From contig QQUL01000022.1 of assembly GCA_008501565.1 (NCBI GenBank), forward strand, positions 1-6,240: DNA of 6,240 nucleotides, written 5' to 3'. Below the pieces are notes generated by a model. It worked only from the letters and a program-made list of their open reading frames with translations. It was not told the origin of the DNA and did not search any database. The translations under genes were made by a program, and so were the position numbers. Source of the stretch: Armatimonadota bacterium (GTDB lineage: Bacteria; Actinomycetota; Acidimicrobiia; Spongiisociales; UBA5794). This document shows positions 1 to 5,263 of the stretch, in pieces; the stretch's first letter is position 1, and each line of letters starts with the position of its first letter.

Positions 1-253
1 ATGGCTCGCTCAGCACACCGTCATGTCCGCGGCGCGCGGTGCCCTCCCCCAGCTCCGGGCTGCAACCGATCCCAAGGCTCACGGCGGCGAGCTCTATGCC
101 CCCCGCTTCGGGAACAACGGTCCCGCGGTGCGGCGCCCCTTGGTGGGTCGATCCCACAACCAGGACGCCATCGACACGCTCTTCGCAGTCTCGGAGGCAG
201 AGACAGGGTTCACCATCGACGTTGCTTCGGCCATGGCGGAGACACAGTCTTGA
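1..253 (+). CDS. Short-chain dehydrogenase/reductase, C-terminal end (5'-partial)
   Basis: The reading frame is open from base 2 with no stop until TGA at 251-253, so the gene begins outside the window. The visible ~83 residues read like the C-terminus of an NAD(P)-dependent SDR oxidoreductase of the kind often annotated as protochlorophyllide-reductase-like. The pattern is GALPQLRAATDP, then GGELYAPRFGNNGP (residues after the catalytic core), and a final helix DTLFAVSEAETGF. The Rossmann glycine motif and the catalytic Tyr-x3-Lys lie upstream and cannot be checked, so the substrate is unknown. The stop codon overlaps the TTG start of the following TetR gene (TTGA), which suggests the two are translationally coupled. 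An apparent ATG start at 23 in this frame is internal, not the gene start. Family call is by recognition of the C-terminal pattern and is fairly secure; the reaction is not determined. Confidence 0.75.
   Translation, partial: WLAQHTVMSAARGALPQLRAATDPKAHGGELYAPRFGNNGPAVRRPLVGRSHNQDAIDTLFAVSEAETGFTIDVASAMAETQS
238..252 (+). promoter_or_regulatory. Ribosome binding site fixing a TTG start
   Basis: GGAG at 238-241, an 8-nt spacer, then TTG at 250-252. The TTG shares its last two bases with the SDR stop TGA (251-253). This decides the TetR start against the much longer open frame that begins at base 1. Confidence 0.7.
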
Positions 254-801
254 CCACCACAAGAGTTGACCGTCCAGCCCTGGTTCGACGGGCCATGGTC
301 GACCTTGTCGCCCAACACGGCCTTCACGGAACAAGCATGAGCATGATCGCCGAGCAGGCAGGAGTGGCCACCGGTACGGCCTACGTCCATTACGACTCGA
401 AAGAAGCGCTTTTGGTGGCCGCTTTCGTAGAGGTGAAGACCGGCCTTGGCAGAGCAGCGCTCCATGAAGTTGACCTGTCGGCCGAACCACGCACAGTGTT
501 CGAGGAGGTGTGGCGCAACTGCCACCGCTACCTCAGCGACGACCCATCCATCGCCGGCTTCCTGGTTCAGGTCGAGGTCTCCCCGCTCCGGAAGGTGGCT
601 CACGACGCTTTGCCCGGTGATGACCCTCTGACCAGTGCCGCAGAGGGTCTCGGTGCATACTTGGTCGACCTCCCCGCGGAAGTCCTCTATGACCTGAGCC
701 TGGCCCCAGCCGTCCGTCTGGTTGCGTCAGGGACAGCCCTCTCCAAAACCGACTTGAGCACCGTCATCGAGTCCTGCTGGCGCGCCGTCGCCAAGACCTG
801 A
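250..801 (+). CDS. TetR/AcrR-family transcriptional regulator
   Basis: 183 aa, cytoplasmic one-component repressor type. The N-terminal DNA-binding domain covers about residues 8-55. Helix 1 is ALVRRAMVDLVAQHG, followed by the helix-turn-helix TSMSMIAEQAGVATGTAYVHY (about 28-48) and the usual KEALLVAAF helix. The C-terminal ligand/dimer domain is not specific enough to name an effector. The start is taken as TTG at 250 because GGAG (238-241) sits 8 nt upstream, it places helix 1 at the normal distance, and it overlaps the upstream SDR stop. The same frame is open to base 1, but that upstream part is Arg/Pro-rich and overlaps the SDR coding frame, so it is not coding. ATG at 295 would remove most of helix 1. 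Co-transcription with the SDR suggests it may regulate that oxidoreductase operon; this is inference. Confidence 0.9.
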   Translation: MTTTRVDRPALVRRAMVDLVAQHGLHGTSMSMIAEQAGVATGTAYVHYDSKEALLVAAFVEVKTGLGRAALHEVDLSAEPRTVFEEVWRNCHRYLSDDPSIAGFLVQVEVSPLRKVAHDALPGDDPLTSAAEGLGAYLVDLPAEVLYDLSLAPAVRLVASGTALSKTDLSTVIESCWRAVAKT

Positions 802-986
802 TCGAACGCGTTTATGGCAAGCCAGGACGAATCATCGGCCATCGTTGCCCGTCTCGTCGGCTGGAAATGGCTCTGCCCGCGCCTGCCACGATCGGTATCC
901 ACAGGGGCAACCGTTTGACCATCGCCGCGGGCGCAGCAAATCCGGGGCCGAGTTCTTGGTGCGGCAAAGCGCGGCGGTTCAACGCT
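802..986. other. Convergent intergenic region, no gene seen
   Basis: 185 bp between the 3' ends of the TetR gene and the ATPase gene. Possible stem arms are GTTGCCC (844-850) with GGGCAAC (905-911), and CGCCGCG (923-929) with CGCGGCG (970-976). Both have loops of 40 nt or more and no T-run, so I do not call a terminator. A 34-codon ORF from ATG 815 has no recognisable content. Confidence 0.5.
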
Positions 987-3011
987 TCATGACACCGAGA
1001 CGCGCCTCATCGACATGGCATTCACGGCCACGATGACCGTCGACAGTGACATCAGGATTGCACCCATTGCAGGTGACAGGACGACTCCTACGCTGACACC
1101 AACGCCAGCCGCCAATGGGATCGCGATGACGTTGTATCCGGTGGCCCAAACGAGGTTCTGCACCATTTTGGACCGCGTCAGCCTCGAGAGGCGCAGCGCC
1201 TTTGCAACACCGGTGGGGTCGTCATCGACAAGCACCAGATCTGCAGACTCGATCGCAACATTGGTCCCGGCTCCGATCGCGATGCCAAGATCGGCTTCGA
1301 GGAGTGCTGGCGCGTCGTTGATCCCGTCTCCGACAAATGCAACCCTCCCTTCGGTTTGGAGTTCTTGGACGATCTTTGACTTTTCTGCCGGTCGGACTCG
1401 TGCGTGATAGCGGTCGATTCCAAGTTCTCCGGCAACCGTCCTTGCGACGGCTTCAGCATCCCCGGTGACCATCACAGGCGTGATCCCCATTTCGACCAAT
1501 TCGGAAACGGCACGACGTGCGGAGGGTCGTATCTGGTCCGCCAGTGCGAACACGGCAACGATCGCATCATCCCTGCCCAAAGCCACGGGGGTGTCGCCTC
1601 GCTCATCTGCTTCGTCGAGTGCCTGCCGCAATCTCGGGTCGAGTGCCTCCATGTCGTCCGCCACCCATTCCGGCTTGCCGACCTTCCACGAAACAGCGTC
1701 GACCGTTCCAGTGATACCTTCACCGGCAACGGCTGTGACATCGGTAGCCGTTGGAACATCACTCCTGTGGTCCATGGCTTCTTGGACAATCGCTGCCGCT
1801 ATGGGGTGCTCGGAGTTCTGTTCGAGGCTCCCAGCAATACTGAGCGCAGTCTCCTTGTCGATGCTCGAGACGACGGCAGACACACCGAATCGGCCCTCAG
1901 TAAGTGTGCCCGTCTTGTCGAAAGCGACGAACCGGATGTCTCTGCCCCGTTCGAATGCCTCCCGGTTGCGTACCAGCACCCCGTTGTTGGCAGCCATGGT
2001 CGTGGCATTGGCGGTGACCAACGGAATGGCAAGTCCAAGAGCGTGGGGGCAAGCGATCACGAGAACCGTCACCATCCGAGTGACAGCGAATGTCGGGTCA
2101 TCGTCGATTATCAGCCACACAATGAGGGTGGGAATCGCCACCCCGATGGCTATGAATGTCAGCCAGCCTGCCGCTCTATCGGCGAGTACCTGATACTGAC
2201 TCCTCGAGGTTTGAGCATCTGCAACGAGACGCATGATCTGCGACAAGGCGGTGTCGTCGCCGACGCGTGACACGTGAATCGTGACAACACCCTCGCCGTT
2301 GATCGATCCGGCGACCATCTCGGCGCCGACATCCTTGGTTACGGGCTTTGATTCGCCGGTGAGAAAGGCTTCGTTCGCTGATGTACGACCCTCGATGATG
2401 TCGCCGTCGATCGGTACCTGCTCACCGGGGCGAATGACGATGCGGTTCCCCACCCTGAGCTGGGACACTTCGACATCGGTAATCGAACCGTCGTCGTTGA
2501 CCAGGTGGGCCGTATCGGGAAGGAGCTTGGCAAGTTCGTCGAGCGCCGATGAAGCGGACTCGACCGATCGCATCTCGACCCAGTGACCGAGGAGCATGAT
2601 GTCAATGAGGGTGGCGAGTTCCCAATAGAAATCCTTGCCGGGAAAGCCCAACGTGACGGCCACCGAGAACACATAGGACACGGTGATGGCGACACTGATG
2701 AGAGTCATCATGCCGGGCTGGCGAGCACGCAATTCCGCCAACGCACCCTTGAGGAAGGGCCCACCGCCATAGACGAAGAGAATGGTCGCCAGAACGGGGG
2801 TGATCAGATCTGATCCGAAGAATGAGATGGCGTCGTAGCGGAACCAGACCTGGATCTGGTCCGAGAAGTACAGGATGGGCACCGTCAACAGGACGCTGAC
2901 CAGCAGACGGTCCCGGAACATCTCCGGCGAGTGTCCTTCGTGTTTGTCGTGCTGGTCGCCGTGGTCCTCGTGCGTCGCGCTCGTCTCAGAGTCGTGTGCA
3001 GAGTGGGTCAT
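987..3011 (-). CDS. Heavy-metal P1B-3-type ATPase (CopB-like, CPH motif)
   Basis: 674-aa inner-membrane metal-translocating ATPase, expected to export Cu or Ag ions using ATP. The N-terminus has seven His in the first 27 residues (3, 6, 14, 17, 21, 24, 27) and no CxxC HMA domain, as is usual for P1B-3. Core motifs in order: TGES near 218-221 (actuator); CPH at 321-323 in the sixth membrane segment, the P1B-3 signature; NNGVLVRNREAFE after it; the phosphorylated Asp in DKTGTLTEG at 365; SEHP at 400-403 (nucleotide domain); GDGINDAPA at about 561-569; then VWATGYN and MSLSTVIVAVNAMS in the last two helices. The gene looks intact. The start is ATG at 3011 because GGAG lies 6 nt upstream; an in-frame TTG at 3023 would destroy that ribosome binding site. 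It is divergent from the BlaI-type repressor and shares its control region. P1B-3 pumps are linked to Cu(II)/Cu(I)/Ag in characterised members; the exact ion here is inference. Confidence 0.96.
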   Translation of the reverse strand: MTHSAHDSETSATHEDHGDQHDKHEGHSPEMFRDRLLVSVLLTVPILYFSDQIQVWFRYDAISFFGSDLITPVLATILFVYGGGPFLKGALAELRARQPGMMTLISVAITVSYVFSVAVTLGFPGKDFYWELATLIDIMLLGHWVEMRSVESASSALDELAKLLPDTAHLVNDDGSITDVEVSQLRVGNRIVIRPGEQVPIDGDIIEGRTSANEAFLTGESKPVTKDVGAEMVAGSINGEGVVTIHVSRVGDDTALSQIMRLVADAQTSRSQYQVLADRAAGWLTFIAIGVAIPTLIVWLIIDDDPTFAVTRMVTVLVIACPHALGLAIPLVTANATTMAANNGVLVRNREAFERGRDIRFVAFDKTGTLTEGRFGVSAVVSSIDKETALSIAGSLEQNSEHPIAAAIVQEAMDHRSDVPTATDVTAVAGEGITGTVDAVSWKVGKPEWVADDMEALDPRLRQALDEADERGDTPVALGRDDAIVAVFALADQIRPSARRAVSELVEMGITPVMVTGDAEAVARTVAGELGIDRYHARVRPAEKSKIVQELQTEGRVAFVGDGINDAPALLEADLGIAIGAGTNVAIESADLVLVDDDPTGVAKALRLSRLTRSKMVQNLVWATGYNVIAIPLAAGVGVSVGVVLSPAMGAILMSLSTVIVAVNAMSMRRVSVS

Positions 3012-3021
3012 GTCAGTCTCC
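3009..3021 (-). promoter_or_regulatory. Ribosome binding site of the ATPase
   Basis: On the minus strand GGAG (3021-3018) is followed by a 6-nt spacer and ATG (3011-3009). It selects ATG 3011 over the in-frame TTG at 3023, which itself overlaps the GGAG. Confidence 0.75.
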
Positions 3022-3034
3022 AAGCCAGGTGAGA

Positions 3035-3055
3035 TCTACGAGTCTACGTCGTAGC
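3035..3055. promoter_or_regulatory. Candidate repressor operator, site 1 (ATPase side)
   Basis: Dyad TCTACGA (3035-3041), 7 nt, TCGTAGC (3049-3055); six bases of each arm pair. Nested inside is a perfect 11-bp dyad CTACG-T-CGTAG (3044-3054). It lies 24 nt upstream of the ATPase ATG, where it would cover the promoter or early transcript. The arm sequence recurs at sites 2-4. It resembles in spirit the BlaI/CopY operators (TACA-N2-TGTA core in Firmicutes), but spacing and core differ. Binding by the adjacent BlaI-type protein is inferred. Confidence 0.6.
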
Positions 3056-3071
3056 AGTTGGTGGGTTGACG

Positions 3072-3091
3072 GCCAGAATCAGGATTCTGGC
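3072..3091. repeat. 20-bp perfect palindrome in the divergent promoter region
   Basis: Arms GCCAGAATC (3072-3080) and GATTCTGGC (3083-3091) around a central AG: nine perfect pairs. It lies midway between operator sites 1 and 2 and is unrelated to them in sequence. There is no T-run and the two-base centre is poor for an RNA loop, so a binding site for a second dimeric regulator is more likely than a terminator. The regulator is unknown. Confidence 0.6.
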
Positions 3092-3100
3092 GGACAGGCG

Positions 3101-3130
3101 TTGTCGGTTTCCTACATTCTGTCGTAGTAT
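3101..3130 (+). promoter_or_regulatory. Candidate promoter of the blaI-type operon with overlapping operator, site 2
   Basis: TTGTCG (3101-3106), an 18-nt spacer and TAGTAT (3125-3130) form a plausible -35/-10 pair for a housekeeping sigma factor, placing the transcript start near 3137, about 28 nt before the GTG start. A dyad CTAC (3112-3115), 8 nt, GTAG (3124-3127) overlaps the -10, and its right side TCGTAGTA is shared with site 4. Repressor bound here would block RNA polymerase, consistent with autoregulation. Confidence 0.5.
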
Positions 3131-3150
3131 CGCCACTGCGTCATTTCCAA

Positions 3151-3167
3151 CGAAGAGGTTCCCCGTG
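3151..3167 (+). promoter_or_regulatory. Ribosome binding site fixing the GTG start of the repressor
   Basis: GAAGAGG (3152-3158), 6-nt spacer, GTG (3165-3167). It supports a 116-aa product rather than the 149-aa frame from ATG 3066. Confidence 0.7.
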
Positions 3168-3515
3168 TCAAGATCTCCGTTTCTAGAAAACGCCATCATG
3201 GATGTTCTCTGGACCACTGACATGCCGCTGACCCCAGGCGGTGTGCAGGAACGTCTTCCTGAAGAACGCAGGGTTGAGTACACGACAGTCATGACCGTCC
3301 TTGCTCGGCTGTGGAAGAAGGGGCGACTCACCCGGGAACGGGACGGACGGGCATATGCGTATCGCCCGGTCTTGAACAGGAGCGAGCACGCTGCCAGACG
3401 GATGGAAGAAATCCTTGAAACCGCTGGGGACCGGTCCACTGCCCTTGCCCGGTTCACTGAACAACTCTCGGCTTCGGAGCGAAAGAAGCTCAGAGCATTC
3501 TTGGAGCATGAATGA
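3165..3515 (+). CDS. BlaI/MecI/CopY-family winged-helix repressor
   Basis: 116 aa, close to the usual ~120-130 of this family; cytoplasmic, binds DNA as a dimer. The N-terminal winged helix spans about residues 6-70: FLENAIMDVLW (first helix), the PLTPGGVQERLP segment, the recognition helix YTTVMTVLARLWKKG (39-53) and the wing LTRERDGRAYAYRP (55-68). The C-terminal part is the helical dimer domain ending in SERKKLRAFLEHE. There is no cysteine, so the CxCx4CxC metal hook of CopY is absent and direct copper sensing is unlikely. The start is GTG 3165 with GAAGAGG (3152-3158) 6 nt upstream; the frame stays open further upstream to an ATG at 3066, but that lies ahead of the promoter. Its stop overlaps the M56 start (ATGA), the standard arrangement for a repressor/peptidase pair. 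Likely controls itself, the divergent ATPase and the SHOCT gene. Confidence 0.92.
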   Translation: MSRSPFLENAIMDVLWTTDMPLTPGGVQERLPEERRVEYTTVMTVLARLWKKGRLTRERDGRAYAYRPVLNRSEHAARRMEEILETAGDRSTALARFTEQLSASERKKLRAFLEHE

Positions 3516-4384
3516 TCAGAGAACTCCTGCCCGAAATGCTTGTCGTCGCAACGGCAGGTCTGGTGGCTCTACCGATTCTCGCGCGACGTGTCCGAGCAGC
3601 TTTTCGTCCGATCGAGCTGACCCGGTTCAACGCCGCGACCATGTCGAGCGGCATGATCCTCCTGCTGGTTGCGCTGCTGCTCTGCTCAGTGCCCCTCGTC
3701 GTGACCATTGGAGGGGGCTCTGTCATCGACCGACACTTCTTTCCCGGAGGCGCGCTCGTCGGTTGGGTCTCGGCTCTTGGCGTCGTTCTGTTGATGGTGG
3801 CGTTCTCTGTGGGCTTTCGGAGGGCGTGGGAGGTGGAAACCAGACTGACCATAGAAAATGGGATTGGTGTCCACCACGATATGGGTGCCTATGGGCTGGT
3901 CATTCTTGACGCAGAGCAGCCACTCGCCTACGCCATTGGTGGCCACGATCCACAGGTCGTCATCACGACCGGTCTTGTCGAGATCCTGACTCCGTCTGAG
4001 GTGGCGGCGGTCATTGAACACGAGGCTGCCCACATATCGCTTGGGCACCGACCTCACCTGATCCTGGTCGGCATGCTCAGACCGATTGCTGCAATGTTCG
4101 CTCCGGCCAGATGGCTCGTCGATGCAGCCCTACTGGCACTCGAGACAGCTGCAGATTCACGCACGACCGATCTCGTTTCCACGCGCGGGGCCCTACTCAA
4201 GCTCAGCGGTGTCGCGGCAGCACCGGGAGTCGCCGCCTTCACGGCGGGTGATGTCGTTGCCAGGCTCAACGCGATGGCTGAACTCGATCAGCCACTGGCC
4301 AAGCCAGCTCGGGCAATCATGTACGCAATGGCGTGTGGAATGGTTGGCATCTCGCTCACGACGCTGGTCGTCTTTTGGCTCTGA
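3512..4384 (+). CDS. M56-family (BlaR1-like) membrane metallopeptidase, no sensor domain
   Basis: 290-aa integral membrane zinc protease. Predicted membrane segments: about 7-24, 47-66, 81-101, and a C-terminal one about 268-288. The catalytic motif is HEAAH at 170-174 (two His ligands and the Glu base), preceded by the typical HDPQVVITTGLVEILTPSEVAAVIEH stretch; the third zinc ligand is probably E211 in LETAADSRTTDL. Family members paired with BlaI-type repressors inactivate them proteolytically. At 290 aa it ends soon after the peptidase core and lacks the ~250-residue extracellular penicillin-binding sensor of BlaR1, so it does not look like a beta-lactam receptor. Translation is coupled to the repressor by an ATGA overlap at 3512-3515. 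What activates it is unknown; the neighbouring metal ATPase suggests metal or redox stress (inference). Confidence 0.92.
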   Translation: MIRELLPEMLVVATAGLVALPILARRVRAAFRPIELTRFNAATMSSGMILLLVALLLCSVPLVVTIGGGSVIDRHFFPGGALVGWVSALGVVLLMVAFSVGFRRAWEVETRLTIENGIGVHHDMGAYGLVILDAEQPLAYAIGGHDPQVVITTGLVEILTPSEVAAVIEHEAAHISLGHRPHLILVGMLRPIAAMFAPARWLVDAALLALETAADSRTTDLVSTRGALLKLSGVAAAPGVAAFTAGDVVARLNAMAELDQPLAKPARAIMYAMACGMVGISLTTLVVFWL

Positions 4385-4388
4385 TTGC

Positions 4389-4407
4389 AGGAGGACACCA
4401 CCCCATG
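4389..4407 (+). promoter_or_regulatory. Strong ribosome binding site of the 31-aa ORF
   Basis: AGGAGG (4389-4394), 10-nt spacer, ATG (4405-4407). It is the strongest Shine-Dalgarno match in the operon and serves the tiny ORF; the cytochrome has its own GGAG at 4486-4489. Confidence 0.65.
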
Positions 4408-4500
4408 ACCAGAGCGCCTCGGCATCCTGTCGTCACAATCCACTGTGGATCAGAACACGTTGCGGTGGCCAAAGGTGTCCTCATTGGAGCCGCATCATGA
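4405..4500 (+). CDS. 31-aa small ORF between M56 peptidase and cytochrome c
   Basis: ATG 4405 has a strong AGGAGG (4389-4394) with a 10-nt spacer, only 5 bp after the M56 stop, and its TGA overlaps the ATG of the cytochrome gene (ATGA, 4497-4500). No other start uses this ribosome binding site: the cytochrome frame has no ATG, GTG or TTG upstream within the gap. The peptide is mildly basic, has no membrane segment or signal peptide, and contains a His/Cys cluster: H7, then IHCGSEH (H13, C14, H18), followed by a hydrophobic stretch VAVAKGVLIGAA. I do not recognise a family. It may be a translated leader that couples or tunes cytochrome translation, or a small metal-binding protein; neither is shown by the sequence alone. 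Confidence 0.6.
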   Translation: MTRAPRHPVVTIHCGSEHVAVAKGVLIGAAS

Positions 4501-4916
4501 TTCGAAAGCACGCCGCATGGATCGCCATCGGTGCGCTCGTAGTGACAATGGTGATTGCCGTTGCTGCCTTTGGGAACACAAAGCCGACCGGTGATGCCGG
4601 GACTGGTATTCCACCTCAAGATCCGGGACTCGTCGCGGCGGGAGAACCGCTCTACCAGGCGAATTGCGCTTCGTGTCACGGTGATGACCTGCGAGGGACC
4701 TCGACGGGACCGTCACACCTGTCGATCGTCTACGAACCAAACCACCACGGTGACGTCGCGTTCATTCTCGCTGCAAGGAATGGGGTTCAGGCGCACCACT
4801 GGGGGTTCGGCAACATGGAGCCGGTCCCTGGACTTTCGGACGAAGACCTCGATGCGATCGTCGCCTATGTCCGCGAGATCCAGAGGATCGAAGGGTTCGA
4901 GCCATATCCGCCGTGA
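4497..4916 (+). CDS. Membrane-anchored mono-haem c-type cytochrome
   Basis: 139 aa. An N-terminal hydrophobic segment (about 7-25, after basic MIRKH) acts as signal anchor, placing the rest outside the membrane. The haem c attachment motif is CASCH (C57, C60, H61); the distal ligand is probably M107 in FGNMEPVPGLSD, followed by the conserved C-terminal helix LDAIVAYVREIQR. Two His pairs (HH 83-84 and HH 100-101) lie on either side of the haem-ligand region. Single-haem class I fold, electron carrier or redox partner; maturation needs a cytochrome c biogenesis system not in this window. GGAG (4486-4489) lies 7 nt before ATG 4497, and the start overlaps the stop of the 31-aa ORF. Last gene of the repressor operon, so probably induced with it. 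The redox partner is unknown. Confidence 0.93.
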   Translation: MIRKHAAWIAIGALVVTMVIAVAAFGNTKPTGDAGTGIPPQDPGLVAAGEPLYQANCASCHGDDLRGTSTGPSHLSIVYEPNHHGDVAFILAARNGVQAHHWGFGNMEPVPGLSDEDLDAIVAYVREIQRIEGFEPYPP

Positions 4917-4962
4917 ATCAACTCGAGCTCTTCGCGCTCACGGATCCGGCCAACTAGCCGCA

Positions 4963-4983
4963 TCTACGACGTATGATCGTAGA
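4963..4983. promoter_or_regulatory. Candidate promoter -10 and repressor operator, site 3 (SHOCT gene)
   Basis: Perfect dyad TCTACGA (4963-4969), 7 nt, TCGTAGA (4977-4983), with the same arm and spacer lengths as site 1. A near-consensus -10 TATGAT (4972-4977) lies in its centre on the plus strand, giving a start near 4984; no convincing -35 is seen. Operator over -10 predicts direct repression of the SHOCT gene by the same BlaI-type regulator. Because the -10 covers ATG 4973, that ATG is not a likely start. Confidence 0.6.
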
Positions 4984-5006
4984 CAAGAGCCTCTTTGGAG
5001 AGGAGC

Positions 5007-5045
5007 ATGCAAAGGTGCCACGCTACCACCAGCTCTCACACATGA
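5007..5045 (+). other. Possible 12-aa leader ORF
   Basis: ATG 5007 follows GGAGAGGAG (4997-5005) and encodes MQRCHATTSSHT; its TGA overlaps an in-frame ATG (5042) of the SHOCT gene as ATGA. This mirrors the 31-aa ORF before the cytochrome and also carries a Cys-His pair. The competing reading is that the same ribosome binding site serves GTG 5015 of the SHOCT frame, in which case this ORF is not translated. Confidence 0.25.
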
Positions 5046-5263
5046 TTGATTCTGGCCACATGTCGGGATTCAGCTGGGCAATGGTGCTCTTCTGGACGAT
5101 CCTTGCGGTTGTCGTGATTGGAGCGGTGCTCATGTCCCGAACTGAACGCAGAACTCGCACAAACCCGCAAGATGAAGCGCTAGCGATCCTCTCAAAGCTC
5201 TACGCCAGTGGTGAGATCGACGAGGACGAATTCCGACATCGCCGAGATGTCCTCAAGGACTGA
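5015..5263 (+). CDS. Small one-TM protein with C-terminal SHOCT domain
   Basis: 82 aa from GTG 5015. Short His-containing N-terminus (H5, H9, H15), one membrane segment GFSWAMVLFWTILAVVVIGAVLM (about 18-40) split here only by description, a basic TERRTRT linker, and a C-terminal SHOCT motif, ALAILSKLYASGEIDEDEF then RHRRDVL (55-80). Small membrane SHOCT proteins of this build often lie beside copper ATPases in actinobacteria (general knowledge); their function is unclear. Start choice is uncertain: GTG 5015 has AGGAG (5001-5005) 9 nt upstream; ATG 5042 would give 73 aa with no ribosome binding site of its own; ATG 4973 would give 96 aa but lies in the -10/operator. Monocistronic, with its own candidate operator (site 3). 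Confidence 0.85.
   Translation: MPRYHQLSHMIDSGHMSGFSWAMVLFWTILAVVVIGAVLMSRTERRTRTNPQDEALAILSKLYASGEIDEDEFRHRRDVLKD

Noticed and set aside
1..249. N-terminal extension of the TetR gene to ATG at base 1
   Set aside because: The extension is Arg/Pro-rich with no domain and overlaps the SDR C-terminus in another frame; TTG 250 has a good ribosome binding site and fits the family's length.
94..603. 169-aa open frame on the minus strand
   Set aside because: Antisense to both the SDR end and the TetR DNA-binding domain; no recognisable protein features.
923..976. Terminator between the convergent TetR and ATPase genes
   Set aside because: CGCCGCG/CGCGGCG arms are separated by 40 nt and lack a T-run; could be chance in GC-rich DNA.
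1404..2270. 288-aa and 242-aa open frames on the plus strand
   Set aside because: They lie opposite the ATPase core with its complete motif set; their composition is that of antisense shadows in GC-rich DNA.
3066..3164. Longer start (ATG 3066) for the repressor
   Set aside because: It would place the palindrome, operator and promoter inside the coding sequence; GTG 3165 has GAAGAGG at proper spacing and matches family length.
3044..3457. 137-aa minus-strand open frame
   Set aside because: Opposite the BlaI-type repressor and spanning its promoter; the plus-strand protein has clear winged-helix motifs.
3512..4384. M56 protein as a beta-lactam receptor BlaR1
   Set aside because: It lacks the C-terminal penicillin-binding sensor domain, no beta-lactamase gene is present, and the neighbours are metal/redox genes.
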